Positions 55,254 to 64,000 of a stretch of DNA of 64,000 nucleotides are shown here, piece by piece. The notes beneath the pieces were generated by a model, which was given only the letters and a program-made list of their open reading frames with translations, made no database searches and had not been told where the DNA came from. The position numbers were made by a program, and so were the translations under genes. Source of the DNA: an uncultured Rhizobiaceae bacterium (GTDB lineage Bacteria > Pseudomonadota > Alphaproteobacteria > Rhizobiales > Rhizobiaceae); assembly GCA_958296345.1 (NCBI GenBank), contig CATQIJ010000001.1, forward strand, positions 1 through 64,000. Reading direction: 5' to 3'. Position 1 is the stretch's first letter; every line of letters starts with the position of its first letter.

Positions 55254-57074
55254 ATGTCATCATCAACTTCATCGCAATATGCTGTTTTAAAAGACGTGTT
55301 CGGCTACGATAGCTTTCGTGCAGGTCAAGAGCAGGTTGTTGATTGCCTTATTAATAATACATCCGTTCTAGCCGTAATGCCGACTGGCGCTGGTAAGTCG
55401 CTTTGCTTTCAGGTTCCTGCCCTCGTCAAAGAAGGCCTCACGATTGTTGTCTCGCCTTTGGTGGCACTTATGCAAGATCAGGTTTCTGCACTTAAACTTG
55501 CAGGTGTTGCGGCTGATGCCATTCACTCTAATCAAAACCGAGATACCAATGTCGAAGTTTGGCAACGAGTTTCAAATGGCGACGTTAAGATTTTATACCT
55601 TGCCCCCGAACGCTTAATGACTGAGCGTATGTTGGGTGCCTTGTCTCGCCTGCCCGTTTCGATGATCGCAATTGATGAAGCTCACTGTCTTTCGCAGTGG
55701 GGGCCAGCATTTCGCCCTGATTATGCTGAACTTGGTAATCTAAGTAACACCTTTCCCAACGTTCCCATAGCTGCCATGACAGCAACTGCCGATGAAGCAA
55801 CGCGTCGTGACATCGAAATTCAGCTTTTTAATGGCAATCACGAGACGTTTGTCTCAGGCTTTGACCGCCCTAATTTGACACTGAATGTCTCAATGAAAAA
55901 AGGCTGGAAAGACCAGCTAATTGATTACGTTCAGTCTCGCAAAGGCGTTAGCGGCATTATCTATTGTCTTTCTCGCAAGAAAACTGAAGAAGTTGCAGAA
56001 ATGCTGCGTGATGAAGGCATGAATGCAACGGCCTATCATGCTGGGCTTTCACCAGAAGAACGCACTGAACGCCAGAATAGATTTGTAACCGAACCTGACC
56101 TTGTGGTTGCAGCGACCGTTGCTTTTGGGATGGGGATTGATAAACCTGATGTGCGTTATGTATTTCATACAGACCTACCTGCATCCATTGAAGCATATTA
56201 CCAAGAAATCGGACGTGCAGGACGCGACGGCAAAGAAGCTGATGTTCATATGCTTTTTGGAGCAGGTGACATCCGCCTTCGCAAGCAATTTATTGAACAA
56301 GAAACCAATTCAAGCGAAGACCATAAGCGCCGCGAGGTTTCCCGTCTAAACAGTCTCATCACCTATGCGGAGGCTTCTTCATGCCGCCGCCAAACATTAC
56401 TCAACTATTTTGGTGAAGAGCCTGAACCATGCGGCAATTGCGATAATTGCCTTAACCCAGTTGAGATGAAAGACGGTACAGATCGTGCAACGCTCATTTT
56501 TGACGCCATTTATGAAACCGGAGAGCGTTACGGCCAGGCTCATGTTATCGACGTCATTTGTGGCAAGGAAACCGAAAAACTCCTCAAGGCCAATCACGAT
56601 AATCTTAGTTCATTTTCCAAGGGCGAGGATATAGCGCGTAGTGAATGGCAAAGCCTTGTGAGGCAGATGATTTCGCAAGGGTTGCTCGAAGTTGATATTG
56701 CGGGCTATTCAGGCCTTTTGATCACAAGTAAAGGTAATGAATTTCAACGCACCAACGCTTCCTTTAGTTATCGCGATGATGCGCTAGTTTCAAAACAACA
56801 AAAAGCCACACGTAAAAAATCAAAGTCTTCGTCTAATTCTTCTATCGATTTATCAGAAAGAGATTCTGGCCTTCTAACTGCGCTAAAGAAAAAACGGCTG
56901 GAACTCGCCAAAGCACGCGGTGTTCCAGCCTATGTTATCTTCACTGATAAAACTCTTGAAGACATGGCCCAAAGACGCCCTACTACACTTGAAGCATTTG
57001 AACGGGTAAAGGGTGTGGGCAAAAGCAAACTAAAGAAATTTGCTGATGTATTTATGGATGTGATTGCGGAATAA
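55254..57074 (+). CDS. recQ: ATP-dependent DNA helicase RecQ
   Basis: Superfamily 2 3'-5' helicase for recombination and repair. Motifs in order: FRAGQEQVVDCL, Walker A MPTGAGKSLCFQVPAL, IDEAHCLSQWG, TATADEATRRDI, and QEIGRAGRDGKEADVHMLFG; then the zinc site (CRRQTLLNYFGE, CGNCDNC), winged helix, and a C-terminal HRDC domain (about 530-606). Full length, 606 residues. Confidence 0.95.
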   Translation: MSSSTSSQYAVLKDVFGYDSFRAGQEQVVDCLINNTSVLAVMPTGAGKSLCFQVPALVKEGLTIVVSPLVALMQDQVSALKLAGVAADAIHSNQNRDTNVEVWQRVSNGDVKILYLAPERLMTERMLGALSRLPVSMIAIDEAHCLSQWGPAFRPDYAELGNLSNTFPNVPIAAMTATADEATRRDIEIQLFNGNHETFVSGFDRPNLTLNVSMKKGWKDQLIDYVQSRKGVSGIIYCLSRKKTEEVAEMLRDEGMNATAYHAGLSPEERTERQNRFVTEPDLVVAATVAFGMGIDKPDVRYVFHTDLPASIEAYYQEIGRAGRDGKEADVHMLFGAGDIRLRKQFIEQETNSSEDHKRREVSRLNSLITYAEASSCRRQTLLNYFGEEPEPCGNCDNCLNPVEMKDGTDRATLIFDAIYETGERYGQAHVIDVICGKETEKLLKANHDNLSSFSKGEDIARSEWQSLVRQMISQGLLEVDIAGYSGLLITSKGNEFQRTNASFSYRDDALVSKQQKATRKKSKSSSNSSIDLSERDSGLLTALKKKRLELAKARGVPAYVIFTDKTLEDMAQRRPTTLEAFERVKGVGKSKLKKFADVFMDVIAE

Positions 57075-57076
57075 CC

Positions 57077-57535
57077 TCATTTTTTATCATTAAACAGTGA
57101 CAATAATTTCCCATATCCTTCAGCTTCCATATCACCAAGTGAGATGAACTTTAAAGCTGCCGAATTAATACAATATCGCATACCAGTGCTCTCCTTAGGA
57201 CCATCTGAAAATACATGGCCTAGGTGGCTATCCCCATATTTTGAACGAACTTCCACACGCCGCATTCCATGAGCATCATCAAAATGCTCGACAATATAAT
57301 TACCATCAATTGGCTTGGTGAAACTTGGCCAACCAGAGCGTGAATCATATTTGTCTGTTGATACAAAAAGTGGCTCGCCAGAGACTAGATCTACGTAAAT
57401 GCCATCTTCTTTATTATCTAGATATTCACCCGTATGTGCGCACTCTGTTCCATGCTCTTGGGTAACCCTGAACTGTTCTGGCGTTAGGTTTGAGATTTTA
57501 TCCGCATCTTTTTTATATTTCACCTTATCGGTCAT
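57077..57535 (-). CDS. msrB: Peptide-methionine (R)-S-oxide reductase
   Basis: Reduces methionine-R-sulfoxide in proteins. The 152-residue MsrB has [67 protein letters not shown] and the catalytic Cys in [12 protein letters not shown]. The zinc CxxC pairs of some MsrBs are absent. The start at MTDKVKY is preceded by AAAGGAGA. Convergent with recQ, two bases apart. Confidence 0.94.
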   Translation of the reverse strand: MTDKVKYKKDADKISNLTPEQFRVTQEHGTECAHTGEYLDNKEDGIYVDLVSGEPLFVSTDKYDSRSGWPSFTKPIDGNYIVEHFDDAHGMRRVEVRSKYGDSHLGHVFSDGPKESTGMRYCINSAALKFISLGDMEAEGYGKLLSLFNDKK

Positions 57536-57805
57536 GTGATTCTCCTTTGAATAAATTAGAATATGGGGGGTATGATTGCACATCGCCAATATCAATTAAT
57601 TATAACGCTAATGAAACATTTGCATTAGCCAAGCTTGGGTGCCGAACTTATATTACGTTTCGCGATTAACTTTCGCGGCACCAATATGCAGGCATGTTTT
57701 CCAACTTAAATTATTTAAGCGAGCATTGATTGACCCACGTCAGGTAAATTCACCTGTCTTTATGTTGGTAGATTAACTAACTAATTTATAAATGAGGTTG
57801 ACCCC

Positions 57806-59065
57806 ATGAAAAAGCTATTAGCATTAATAACTCTCTCTTTGTACATGGCTACTGCCAACATTGCATCAGCGGATACAACTGCTTTCTTTATTGCTACTAA
57901 CAAGGCAGATGGAAATACCGTTGTAGGGTATAAGAAACTAGACTCTGGAAATTATGAAACCATAGGTGAATTTCAAACAGGTGGTCTTGGCACTGGTGAT
58001 CTTGAAATTCCTGCCCTTGAAAAAGACGATACTCATCCGCTTGCCAATGGTGATGACCCTCTAATTTCTGCAAACTCGATTGCTGCTAGTGCTGATCGTA
58101 AATTTATGGTCGTTGTTAATCCTGGGAACGCCAAAATTTCATTACTAAAAATAAATGACGACCTTTCCTTGACTGCTATGGATACTGCACCTGCCAGCGA
58201 TAAATTCCCTGTCAGTTTGGCTATTCATGGCAGTATGGTTGTTGCTGCCAGCGTTGGAGATAATAATGGCGCTGGCAGTATCAGTGCCTACAAGATTATT
58301 GACGGAAAGCTCCAATCAATTGAAAATTCACGCAGAGACCTCAAAGCTCGCCCATCAACAATTGCATTTTCAAGTGACGGTGAGCATGTCATCGTTGATG
58401 AACTTGTAACAGGTAAAATTAAGGTTTTTGCTGTTGAATCAGATTCTCTTTCTATCGAACCAACTGCACAAATAGATTCGCCACGTACAGGAGAAGACCG
58501 TCTTCAAGCCATTCCTGTCGGTTTCGCCGTACGGGGGAATGGTGGCGATGATGTACTACTCGTTTCAGAAGCCCGCTTTCTGACACCAGACTTCATGCTT
58601 CGTACCGATACAGGAAAAGTTGTTCAAAGCCCGCTTTATTCTTGGCAAACCGGTTCACTCTCAACTTATGCATTAACGGATGAGGGGAATATTTCACTTC
58701 TATCAGCAGATGTACTTACGGGGGAGAGCGTGGAAAATGGCGAGATTGCAAATTGTTGGGTGGCTTTGTCGAAAGACGGGAAACACTTATATGCTGCAAA
58801 TGCTTTATCAAGCTCTATCAGTCGATTTGATATTGATAATCAAGGCCATGCATTTCTTGATAATGTGACTGCTTACAAAGATCCTGGAGAGACTCAATTC
58901 TTTAGCGACTTGAATGTTAGCAAGGATGGCAAAGAACTTTACCAGCTTGTGGGCAACAAAGGCGAAGTTATTGTCTTTTCAATTGATGACAAAGGTGACC
59001 TTACACCAACGCAAACCCTTACTGGCTTACCTGAATTGGGAACTTACGGTATGTTTGTGTATTAA
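57806..59065 (+). CDS. Secreted beta-propeller protein, lactonase-like
   Basis: A 419-residue exported protein. A signal peptide ends near ATANIASADT. Repeated blades of about 45 residues are visible, each with an (A/V)xxxDG(K/E)(H/E)xxV turn: SADRKFMVVVNPG, SSDGEHVIVDE, SKDGKHLYAAN, SKDGKELYQLVG. This is the seven-bladed propeller pattern of 6-phosphogluconolactonase/lactonase families. Enzyme activity and substrate unknown. GAGG precedes the ATG. Confidence 0.8.
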   Translation: MKKLLALITLSLYMATANIASADTTAFFIATNKADGNTVVGYKKLDSGNYETIGEFQTGGLGTGDLEIPALEKDDTHPLANGDDPLISANSIAASADRKFMVVVNPGNAKISLLKINDDLSLTAMDTAPASDKFPVSLAIHGSMVVAASVGDNNGAGSISAYKIIDGKLQSIENSRRDLKARPSTIAFSSDGEHVIVDELVTGKIKVFAVESDSLSIEPTAQIDSPRTGEDRLQAIPVGFAVRGNGGDDVLLVSEARFLTPDFMLRTDTGKVVQSPLYSWQTGSLSTYALTDEGNISLLSADVLTGESVENGEIANCWVALSKDGKHLYAANALSSSISRFDIDNQGHAFLDNVTAYKDPGETQFFSDLNVSKDGKELYQLVGNKGEVIVFSIDDKGDLTPTQTLTGLPELGTYGMFVY

Positions 59066-59096
59066 ATACCCCCCATTTCAATGCTTGAGGAAGTTT

Positions 59097-59131
59097 ATTG
59101 GCAGGAAGGTTGGAGCAGCTTTCCTGCCAAT
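59097..59131. terminator. Long hairpin after the beta-propeller gene
   Basis: Eleven perfect pairs (ATTGGCAGGAA with TTCCTGCCAAT), extended by two more, around a nine-base loop. No T-run follows, so it may be a Rho-assisted or processing hairpin rather than a classical terminator. Confidence 0.55.
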
Positions 59132-59220
59132 CATTGCCGCAAAACAAAGGTATTATAATACCATAATTTTAACTTATTGTTTTTACTAGCTAATCTCTAC
59201 CAAACTACAAACAAAATCGC

Positions 59221-59249
59221 TTGACCACTTCCTTCACCTACCCTATAAT
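59221..59249 (+). promoter_or_regulatory. Sigma-70 promoter for rplM-rpsI
   Basis: TTGACC at 59221 and TATAAT at 59244 separated by exactly 17 bases, near the consensus. Transcription would begin about 59256, giving a leader of about 68 bases. Confidence 0.85.
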
Positions 59250-59260
59250 CAACCTCAAGA

Positions 59261-59284
59261 CAGGTTCGGATAACTCCGAGCCTG
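59261..59284 (+). promoter_or_regulatory. 5' leader hairpin of rplM
   Basis: Nine pairs (CAGGTTCGG with CCGAGCCTG, one G-T) around a six-base loop, starting about five bases after the predicted transcription start. Such leaders upstream of rplM can bind L13 for feedback; that role here is inferred. Confidence 0.5.
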
Positions 59285-59323
59285 ATTTATTTTTAAAACC
59301 TCTTTTAAACAAGGCTGAAAGAT

Positions 59324-59791
59324 ATGAAAACTTTCTCACAAAAGCCTGCTGAAGTTGAAAAGAAATGGTTGATTATCGACGCTGAAAAAGTTGTTCTTGG
59401 TCGTATGGCATCAATCGTTGCTAATTATCTTCGTGGCAAGCACAAGCCAACTTTCACTCCGCATGTTGATGATGGCGATAACGTTATCATTATCAATGCT
59501 GCAAAAGTGACATTGACTGGCAAGAAATACGAAAACAAAAAGTATTACTGGCACACAGGTCACCCTGGCGGCATTAAAGAGCGTACAGCTCGCGCGATCA
59601 TTGAAGGCCGTTTTCCTGAGCGTGTTGTTCAAAAAGCTGTTGAACGCATGATGCCAGGCGGCCCACTTTCTCGCCACCAAATGAAGAACCTTCGCGTATA
59701 TGCTGGTTCTGAACACCCACACGAAGCACAAGCACCAACTGTTATTGATGTAGCTGCAATGAACTCTAAGAATAAAAGGATTGCATCATAA
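59324..59791 (+). CDS. rplM: 50S ribosomal protein L13
   Basis: Large-subunit ribosomal protein, 155 residues. [20 protein letters not shown] and [20 protein letters not shown], then [16 protein letters not shown] and [21 protein letters not shown] are diagnostic. Its stop overlaps the rpsI start (TAATG). Confidence 0.97.
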   Translation: MKTFSQKPAEVEKKWLIIDAEKVVLGRMASIVANYLRGKHKPTFTPHVDDGDNVIIINAAKVTLTGKKYENKKYYWHTGHPGGIKERTARAIIEGRFPERVVQKAVERMMPGGPLSRHQMKNLRVYAGSEHPHEAQAPTVIDVAAMNSKNKRIAS

Positions 59792-60297
59792 TGGCTGAAA
59801 TCAATTCTCTTGAAGATCTTGGCGGCGCAATTGAAGGCGCAGTAGCTGAAGGCTCAATCGACGCAATCACACAAGAACCAGCGATTGTTTACGTTCAAAA
59901 ATTGGACGCACAAGGCCGTGCTTATGCAACTGGCAAACGTAAAGATGCGGTTGCGCGTGTTTGGATTAAACCAGGTACTGGTAAGATCACAATCAAAGGC
60001 AAAGACCAAACTGAGTATTTTGCACGCCCTGTTCTACAGATGGTTATTCAACAACCAATCGTAGCTGCAGCACGTGAAGGTGCATACGATGTTGTTGCAA
60101 CTGTTTCTGGTGGCGGTCTTTCTGGCCAAGCTGGTGCGGTTCGTCACGGTATTTCAAAAGCACTTACACATTTTGAGCCTGAGCTACGCGCAGTTCTCAA
60201 AAAAGGTGGCTTCCTTACTCGTGATAGCCGTGTTGTTGAACGTAAGAAATACGGTCGCGCAAAAGCTCGTCGTTCTTTCCAGTTCTCAAAACGCTAG
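59791..60297 (+). CDS. rpsI: 30S ribosomal protein S9
   Basis: Small-subunit ribosomal protein. The 168 residues comprise an acidic N-terminal extension of about 40 residues, usual for alphaproteobacteria, then [40 protein letters not shown] and the C-terminal [17 protein letters not shown] that reaches the P-site tRNA. Co-translated with rplM. Confidence 0.97.
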   Translation: MAEINSLEDLGGAIEGAVAEGSIDAITQEPAIVYVQKLDAQGRAYATGKRKDAVARVWIKPGTGKITIKGKDQTEYFARPVLQMVIQQPIVAAAREGAYDVVATVSGGGLSGQAGAVRHGISKALTHFEPELRAVLKKGGFLTRDSRVVERKKYGRAKARRSFQFSKR

Positions 60298-60330
60298 ACG
60301 TTTTACAAACTATATTTTCAAATTTACAAA

Positions 60331-60357
60331 AGGGCTTCTTTCGAAGCCCTTTTTTTA
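60331..60357 (+). terminator. Rho-independent terminator of rplM-rpsI
   Basis: Perfect arms AGGGCTTC and GAAGCCCT with a four-base loop, followed by seven T, 34 bases after the rpsI stop. Confidence 0.93.
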
Positions 60358-60464
60358 TTGTCTACTGAGTACTCTTTTTGGCACCATAAGAATTACAAAC
60401 TGGGGTGATGCGCAATTCATGCAGATACGTAGCATGAATGTATATATCAAGGAGGCTATCAATC

Positions 60465-61058
60465 ATGCAGGAAACCATCGTTGCTACACTTTTGTTCTGG
60501 AGCGCCTTTGTTTTTTCTGCTGGACCATTTTGGATTGCCACGATGGAAGCAGCTCCCGGCACGACCTTTAAAAAGCTCTACGCTGACTACTTCCTTTATT
60601 TAATCTTTGGCTGGCTACCAGTTGCTGTCACCTGCGCAATTTTGTCTGATGTTATTGCCAATACGGATAAAAGCATTTTCGTAGGCATGCACCTGCTGGG
60701 CGGGTTTTATATTTTCTTTCTTGCCTTCAAGGTTCTTAAAGCCAAAATTTCAACAGGCAAACCTTTTGATTTCAACTGGAAGAACATGTGCCTGGTTACT
60801 TATCTAAACCCCAAGGTTTACATTCTGCTACCTGTTGGCTTTCTTACAGCCAAGATCAGTGAAAGCCTTCCAGTTAACATCGCATTCTTCTATTTCAGCG
60901 GCATACCACTCTTTTTATTTGGTGTTTTCTTTTGGGGAATGATTGGGCGTGCAGGCGCTAAAATTTCGTTCAAATATATAAGCTATTTCAATGCATTTTT
61001 ATTGGCCTCCTTTGGCGCTTACCTGATTTATAATGGAACACTGCTCATCAACGCATAA
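60465..61058 (+). CDS. LysE family translocator
   Basis: A 197-residue membrane protein of the LysE/RhtB exporter family. The N-terminal SAGPFWIATMEAAPGTTFKK and the central VTYLNPKVYILLPVGFLT fit the family; about six helices. I chose the ATG at 60465 because AAGGAGG lies nine bases upstream. Substrate unknown. Confidence 0.87.
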   Translation: MQETIVATLLFWSAFVFSAGPFWIATMEAAPGTTFKKLYADYFLYLIFGWLPVAVTCAILSDVIANTDKSIFVGMHLLGGFYIFFLAFKVLKAKISTGKPFDFNWKNMCLVTYLNPKVYILLPVGFLTAKISESLPVNIAFFYFSGIPLFLFGVFFWGMIGRAGAKISFKYISYFNAFLLASFGAYLIYNGTLLINA

Positions 61059-61140
61059 TTGTCACTTGTCCTAGCGTCAGCATATGGCATAATTAGATTT
61101 AGATTCTGATTTGCACGATTGCTCGTAGGAGAAGCCCCAA

Positions 61141-61989
61141 ATGAAGTTTTCCAAGTCCATACTTACCGCAACTGCTTTAGCAGTTAGCGTTACGTTTTCA
61201 CCATTTCAAACACCTATCTCAGGTATCAGCAATGCTGAGGCAAAATTGTTTTGCTCTAATGATGGCAAGCGATTTAATGAATGGAAATCAGCCTTCAAAA
61301 AAGATTACGCTGGCAAGTATAAGAAATCTACTTTGAAAAAACTTGATGGAATAAAGTATGATTCAGGCATCATAAAATCAGATCGCACAAACAAAAGTAG
61401 CTTTAAAGGCTCATTTAATAAGTTTTACGCAAGGCGCACAAAAGGCGCATTGGGTGTTACGCTTAAAAAGTGGAAACAAAACGGCAAACTGTTTAATGCA
61501 CTAGAAAAAAAATATGGCGTTCCAGCAGAAGTATTGCTTTCAATCTGGGTTTTAGAAACTGCCTTTGGTCGCTACCAAGGCAACAAAGTTATCTTACGTT
61601 CGATTGCTACGTTGGCTTATGATTGTCGCCGCTCTGCGAGCTTGTTCTTCCCAGAATTACTTGCTGCCATGACTATTATGGACAGAGGATTACTTGATTT
61701 ATCTAAACGCAAAGGTGCGTGGGCAGGTGAGATCGGGCAAACACAACTGCTTGCTACACGTTTTCTTCTTGGTGCAACTGATTGGGATGGCGGCGGCATT
61801 GATGTTTATCGCTCTGCACCTGATTCACTAGCAACGACTGCAAATTGGTTTAGAAAACGTGGCTGGAAGCGTGGTGGTGGATATCTACCGGGCACCTCAA
61901 ATTATCGCTTAATCCAAGAGTGGAACCGTTCTGATAATTATCAGAAAACCATCGCTGTTTTTGCCGATAAATTAAAACAGAAGCACTAA
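61141..61989 (+). CDS. Lytic murein transglycosylase (MltB-like)
   Basis: Periplasmic peptidoglycan-cleaving enzyme of the MltB/SLT_2 type. A signal peptide ends near ISNAEAKLF. The catalytic Glu is in LLSIWVLETAFGRYQGN; GEIGQTQLLATRFLLGATDWDG without its ends and SLATTANWFRKRGWKRGGGY follow. The C-terminus overlaps the end of the convergent MFS gene by four bases. Confidence 0.9.
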   Translation: MKFSKSILTATALAVSVTFSPFQTPISGISNAEAKLFCSNDGKRFNEWKSAFKKDYAGKYKKSTLKKLDGIKYDSGIIKSDRTNKSSFKGSFNKFYARRTKGALGVTLKKWKQNGKLFNALEKKYGVPAEVLLSIWVLETAFGRYQGNKVILRSIATLAYDCRRSASLFFPELLAAMTIMDRGLLDLSKRKGAWAGEIGQTQLLATRFLLGATDWDGGGIDVYRSAPDSLATTANWFRKRGWKRGGGYLPGTSNYRLIQEWNRSDNYQKTIAVFADKLKQKH

Positions 61990-63161
61990 GCTAACTGCTC
62001 AAGTTTTCGCATAAAATAAATACCAAAGAGTGGGCCGATTGCCATTATCATTATGACAGTTGGCCAGCTTGTCCACTCGACTACGTATGGTGTGATTTGC
62101 ACGGTAAATATCGTCAGTGCAAAGCCGATAGCGGTTTGGAAAGTCATCAGCGAACCAGCAACCTCAGGTGGCGCACCATCTGCAACAAGCGCTGAGAATT
62201 GAGGGCTGTCTGGTATGATGGCAATGCCCCAAATCACCACAGCAATGGACGTTATCCAAGGCGCTCCACCAAAGGTGATGGCTGTTAGAACCGCGCCAAG
62301 CCCGCTAAATACCATCGCAATGATCGTGACACGAGCCTTGCCAATTTTATCTGCCCAATAACCACCAAAGAAACAAGCAACTCCGCCAAGTCCGATAGCA
62401 AGAAAAGCTGTAATTTTAGAAAATGATACAGCGTCTGCTTCTGCCATTGTTATCGAATACGAAGCGTAACAAGCAACACCAACCCATGCCCACATTGCAT
62501 AGAGTTCCCACATGTGCCCGAAGTATCCCAGATAAGCATAACGCACGCGTTTGTTTGTCCAAGCTTGTGTGATGGATGACATTTCAAAGGCGGGTGATTT
62601 TGCGTGGTATGGCCCAAGCTTAGCAAACATAATAAGTACAGCAGAAAGCAACGTGAAGCTTGAAACAATCTTGATGGTAGTGCGCCATTCAGCTTCTCCC
62701 ATCCAAGCAACTAAATGTGGCGAAGCTGACCCAAAGGTGAGCGCACCAACTAGAAGACCAACCAAAAGCCCCCTATCCTCTTTGCCCCAACCAACAGCGA
62801 TTTTCATGCCCACCGGATAAACACCTGCAAGCATTGCGCCTGTAATAAACCTCATAAAGATTGAAGCATTACCACCTGGTTCAAAAGCCAAAAGGCCGAA
62901 GACAGACGCAGAAGCGATACAAGCGCAAATGACAAATAAACGACGGGGATCAAACCGATCAGACAGCCCAAGCAAGGAAGACGCCAACGCACCCACAACA
63001 AACCCCGCTGGCACAACACTATTTAATGCAGCCTGCCGACCAGCGCTTATTGGAAACTCGCTTAACATATCTGGTAGGACAGCAGATGATATAAACCAAA
63101 GCGAAAGAGCTGAGACTTGTGCGATGACTAAAATTAAGATGGATTGGGTTTTGGCTGTCAT
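61986..63161 (-). CDS. MFS transporter
   Basis: A 391-residue major-facilitator permease with 12 predicted helices. Motif A is seen as GLSDRFDPRRLFVICAC without the first two residues in strict form and again as GGYWADKIGKARVTI at the start of the second half. The start ATG at 63161 (MTAKTQ) avoids a polar leader; GTG 63197 is possible. Substrate cannot be told. Confidence 0.88.
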   Translation of the reverse strand: MTAKTQSILILVIAQVSALSLWFISSAVLPDMLSEFPISAGRQAALNSVVPAGFVVGALASSLLGLSDRFDPRRLFVICACIASASVFGLLAFEPGGNASIFMRFITGAMLAGVYPVGMKIAVGWGKEDRGLLVGLLVGALTFGSASPHLVAWMGEAEWRTTIKIVSSFTLLSAVLIMFAKLGPYHAKSPAFEMSSITQAWTNKRVRYAYLGYFGHMWELYAMWAWVGVACYASYSITMAEADAVSFSKITAFLAIGLGGVACFFGGYWADKIGKARVTIIAMVFSGLGAVLTAITFGGAPWITSIAVVIWGIAIIPDSPQFSALVADGAPPEVAGSLMTFQTAIGFALTIFTVQITPYVVEWTSWPTVIMIMAIGPLFGIYFMRKLEQLA

Positions 63162-63402
63162 TTGGATATCATGTTGTATTTTACGGAGTTTTACCACAGT
63201 GAATTGCTCATATGCTAGGAACTAAATATCATTTTGAAAGGCTAAAATCCCAATTCTATTTACAGCTCTATCCAGCCAATAAGACTGTGAAATACTTACA
63301 TAATACATTTCTAGAATATGCGAATCGCAAGTAAACTACTTATGCCGATAGCTTGATTTTGACTCAGTTAGGTTAAATCACTTGAAAAAATGGAAATTTT
63401 TG

Positions 63403-64000
63403 ATGATTAGAATATTTTATTTAACCTGCGCTAGTCTTTTACTAGGCTTAAACCTGCAAACCGCCAACGCAGCAGATATTAAGCCATGTGTTGGTAACAG
63501 TGAATATTATGAAGCATTAGAGCCCTGCACTAATTTAATCGAAAATCACGATAATGGTTCGGATAAGCTTTCGCAAAGCGAGCTGATATGGGTCATTAAC
63601 AGTCGCGGGAGAGCTTGGCACTGGCATGGTGAATATGACAACCTCTCAAAAGATATTGATCGTACTTTATCAATTGATCCTAATAACGTCTCTACACTAT
63701 ACAACCGATATTTACTTCGAGACGAGAATGAAGAGTGGGAACTTTCTCTTTCAGATATCACTAAAGTGACAGAGGGAAACTATGGAGACATGGCAGATAA
63801 TCTCTATGAACGTGCTCAAACTTATAACGCTTTAGATCGCTATGAAGAAGCAATTGTAGATTTAGATAAGGCGTTAAAAATAAATTCTAACGACCCGTAT
63901 ATTTATTACACTAGAAGTGTAGCGCATTTGGAATTAGAAAATTACGAGTTAGGCATTTCAGATTTAACAAAATTTATTGCTGCTTATCCTGAGGATGATG
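63403..64000 (+). CDS. Exported TPR-repeat protein (partial)
   Basis: Open from ATG 63403 to the right edge (199 residues seen, C-terminus missing). A signal peptide ends near LNLQTANAADI. TPR-like helical pairs follow, the clearest LYERAQTYNALDRYEEAIVD with ALKINSNDPYIYYTRSVAHL. Early Cys (KPCVGN, EPCTNL) may form a disulphide. An in-frame TTG at 63382 could add seven residues. Function unknown. Confidence 0.8.
   Translation, partial: MIRIFYLTCASLLLGLNLQTANAADIKPCVGNSEYYEALEPCTNLIENHDNGSDKLSQSELIWVINSRGRAWHWHGEYDNLSKDIDRTLSIDPNNVSTLYNRYLLRDENEEWELSLSDITKVTEGNYGDMADNLYERAQTYNALDRYEEAIVDLDKALKINSNDPYIYYTRSVAHLELENYELGISDLTKFIAAYPEDD

Overview
The window is chromosomal DNA from an AT-rich alphaproteobacterium, most likely a marine member of the Hyphomicrobiales (Rhizobiales). 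The evidence is the complete aapJQMP general amino-acid transporter, the PAS_5/PilZ/transglutaminase-like (BTLCP) trio, an NDUFS4-like complex I accessory protein, a CHCC zinc-finger protein, DUF3126, the double cold-shock-domain protein and the ReAV-type L-asparaginase. Base composition is low in GC throughout. No CRISPR array, prophage, IS transposase or replication origin was seen.

Layout. 1-3070 is a tightly overlapping minus-strand operon (Fe-S scaffold, yidD, asparaginase, ferric-reductase-like membrane protein, rlmJ cut by the window edge). 3231-6207 runs rightward: folE, hisI, a LysE exporter and a patatin phospholipase. 6218-9652 holds a rhomboid protease with an apparent frameshift behind a possible attenuator leader, then PAS_5, PilZ and BTLCP genes. 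9794-15807 is housekeeping and small genes (gamma-carbonic anhydrase, cysE, DUF3126, CHCC zinc finger), including two oxidoreductase/hydrolase genes with single-base frameshifts. 15871-20916 is aapJQMP; its ATPase carries an unusual N-terminal helix-hairpin-helix module on an Ala/Lys linker. 21266-25741 has metC, a flavodoxin-fold oxidoreductase, a XRE regulator, a desaturase and an orphan PhnD-like protein.

The 25.8-39.7 kb stretch is the accessory region: a MarR regulator facing a broken gene, a ScfR-type regulator, a glyoxylate-type aminotransferase paired with an unrecognised 144-residue protein, two tandem acyltransferases (one clearly dead, one with a damaged start), an MttB-family methyltransferase, and a LysR/SDR/GST/GFA cluster in which three of four genes are broken. 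From 40 kb on the content returns to core functions: tRNA-Arg, tRNA-Pro and tRNA-Glu, cold shock, a peptidase-like lipoprotein, FAH and glutamate-synthase-family enzymes, a GlxA/DJ-1 pair, recJ, glpX, hom, recQ, msrB, rplM-rpsI, a lytic transglycosylase, an MFS transporter, and a TPR protein cut by the right edge.

Most noteworthy: the HHH-AapP fusion; a degenerate copy of the recJ 3' end beside a novel 158-residue coiled-coil protein; a canonical A AAA AAC slippery heptamer where the rhomboid gene changes frame; an unusual number of one-base indels and Lys-to-TAA changes, which are either genuine gene decay or assembly error; and several good small-protein candidates.
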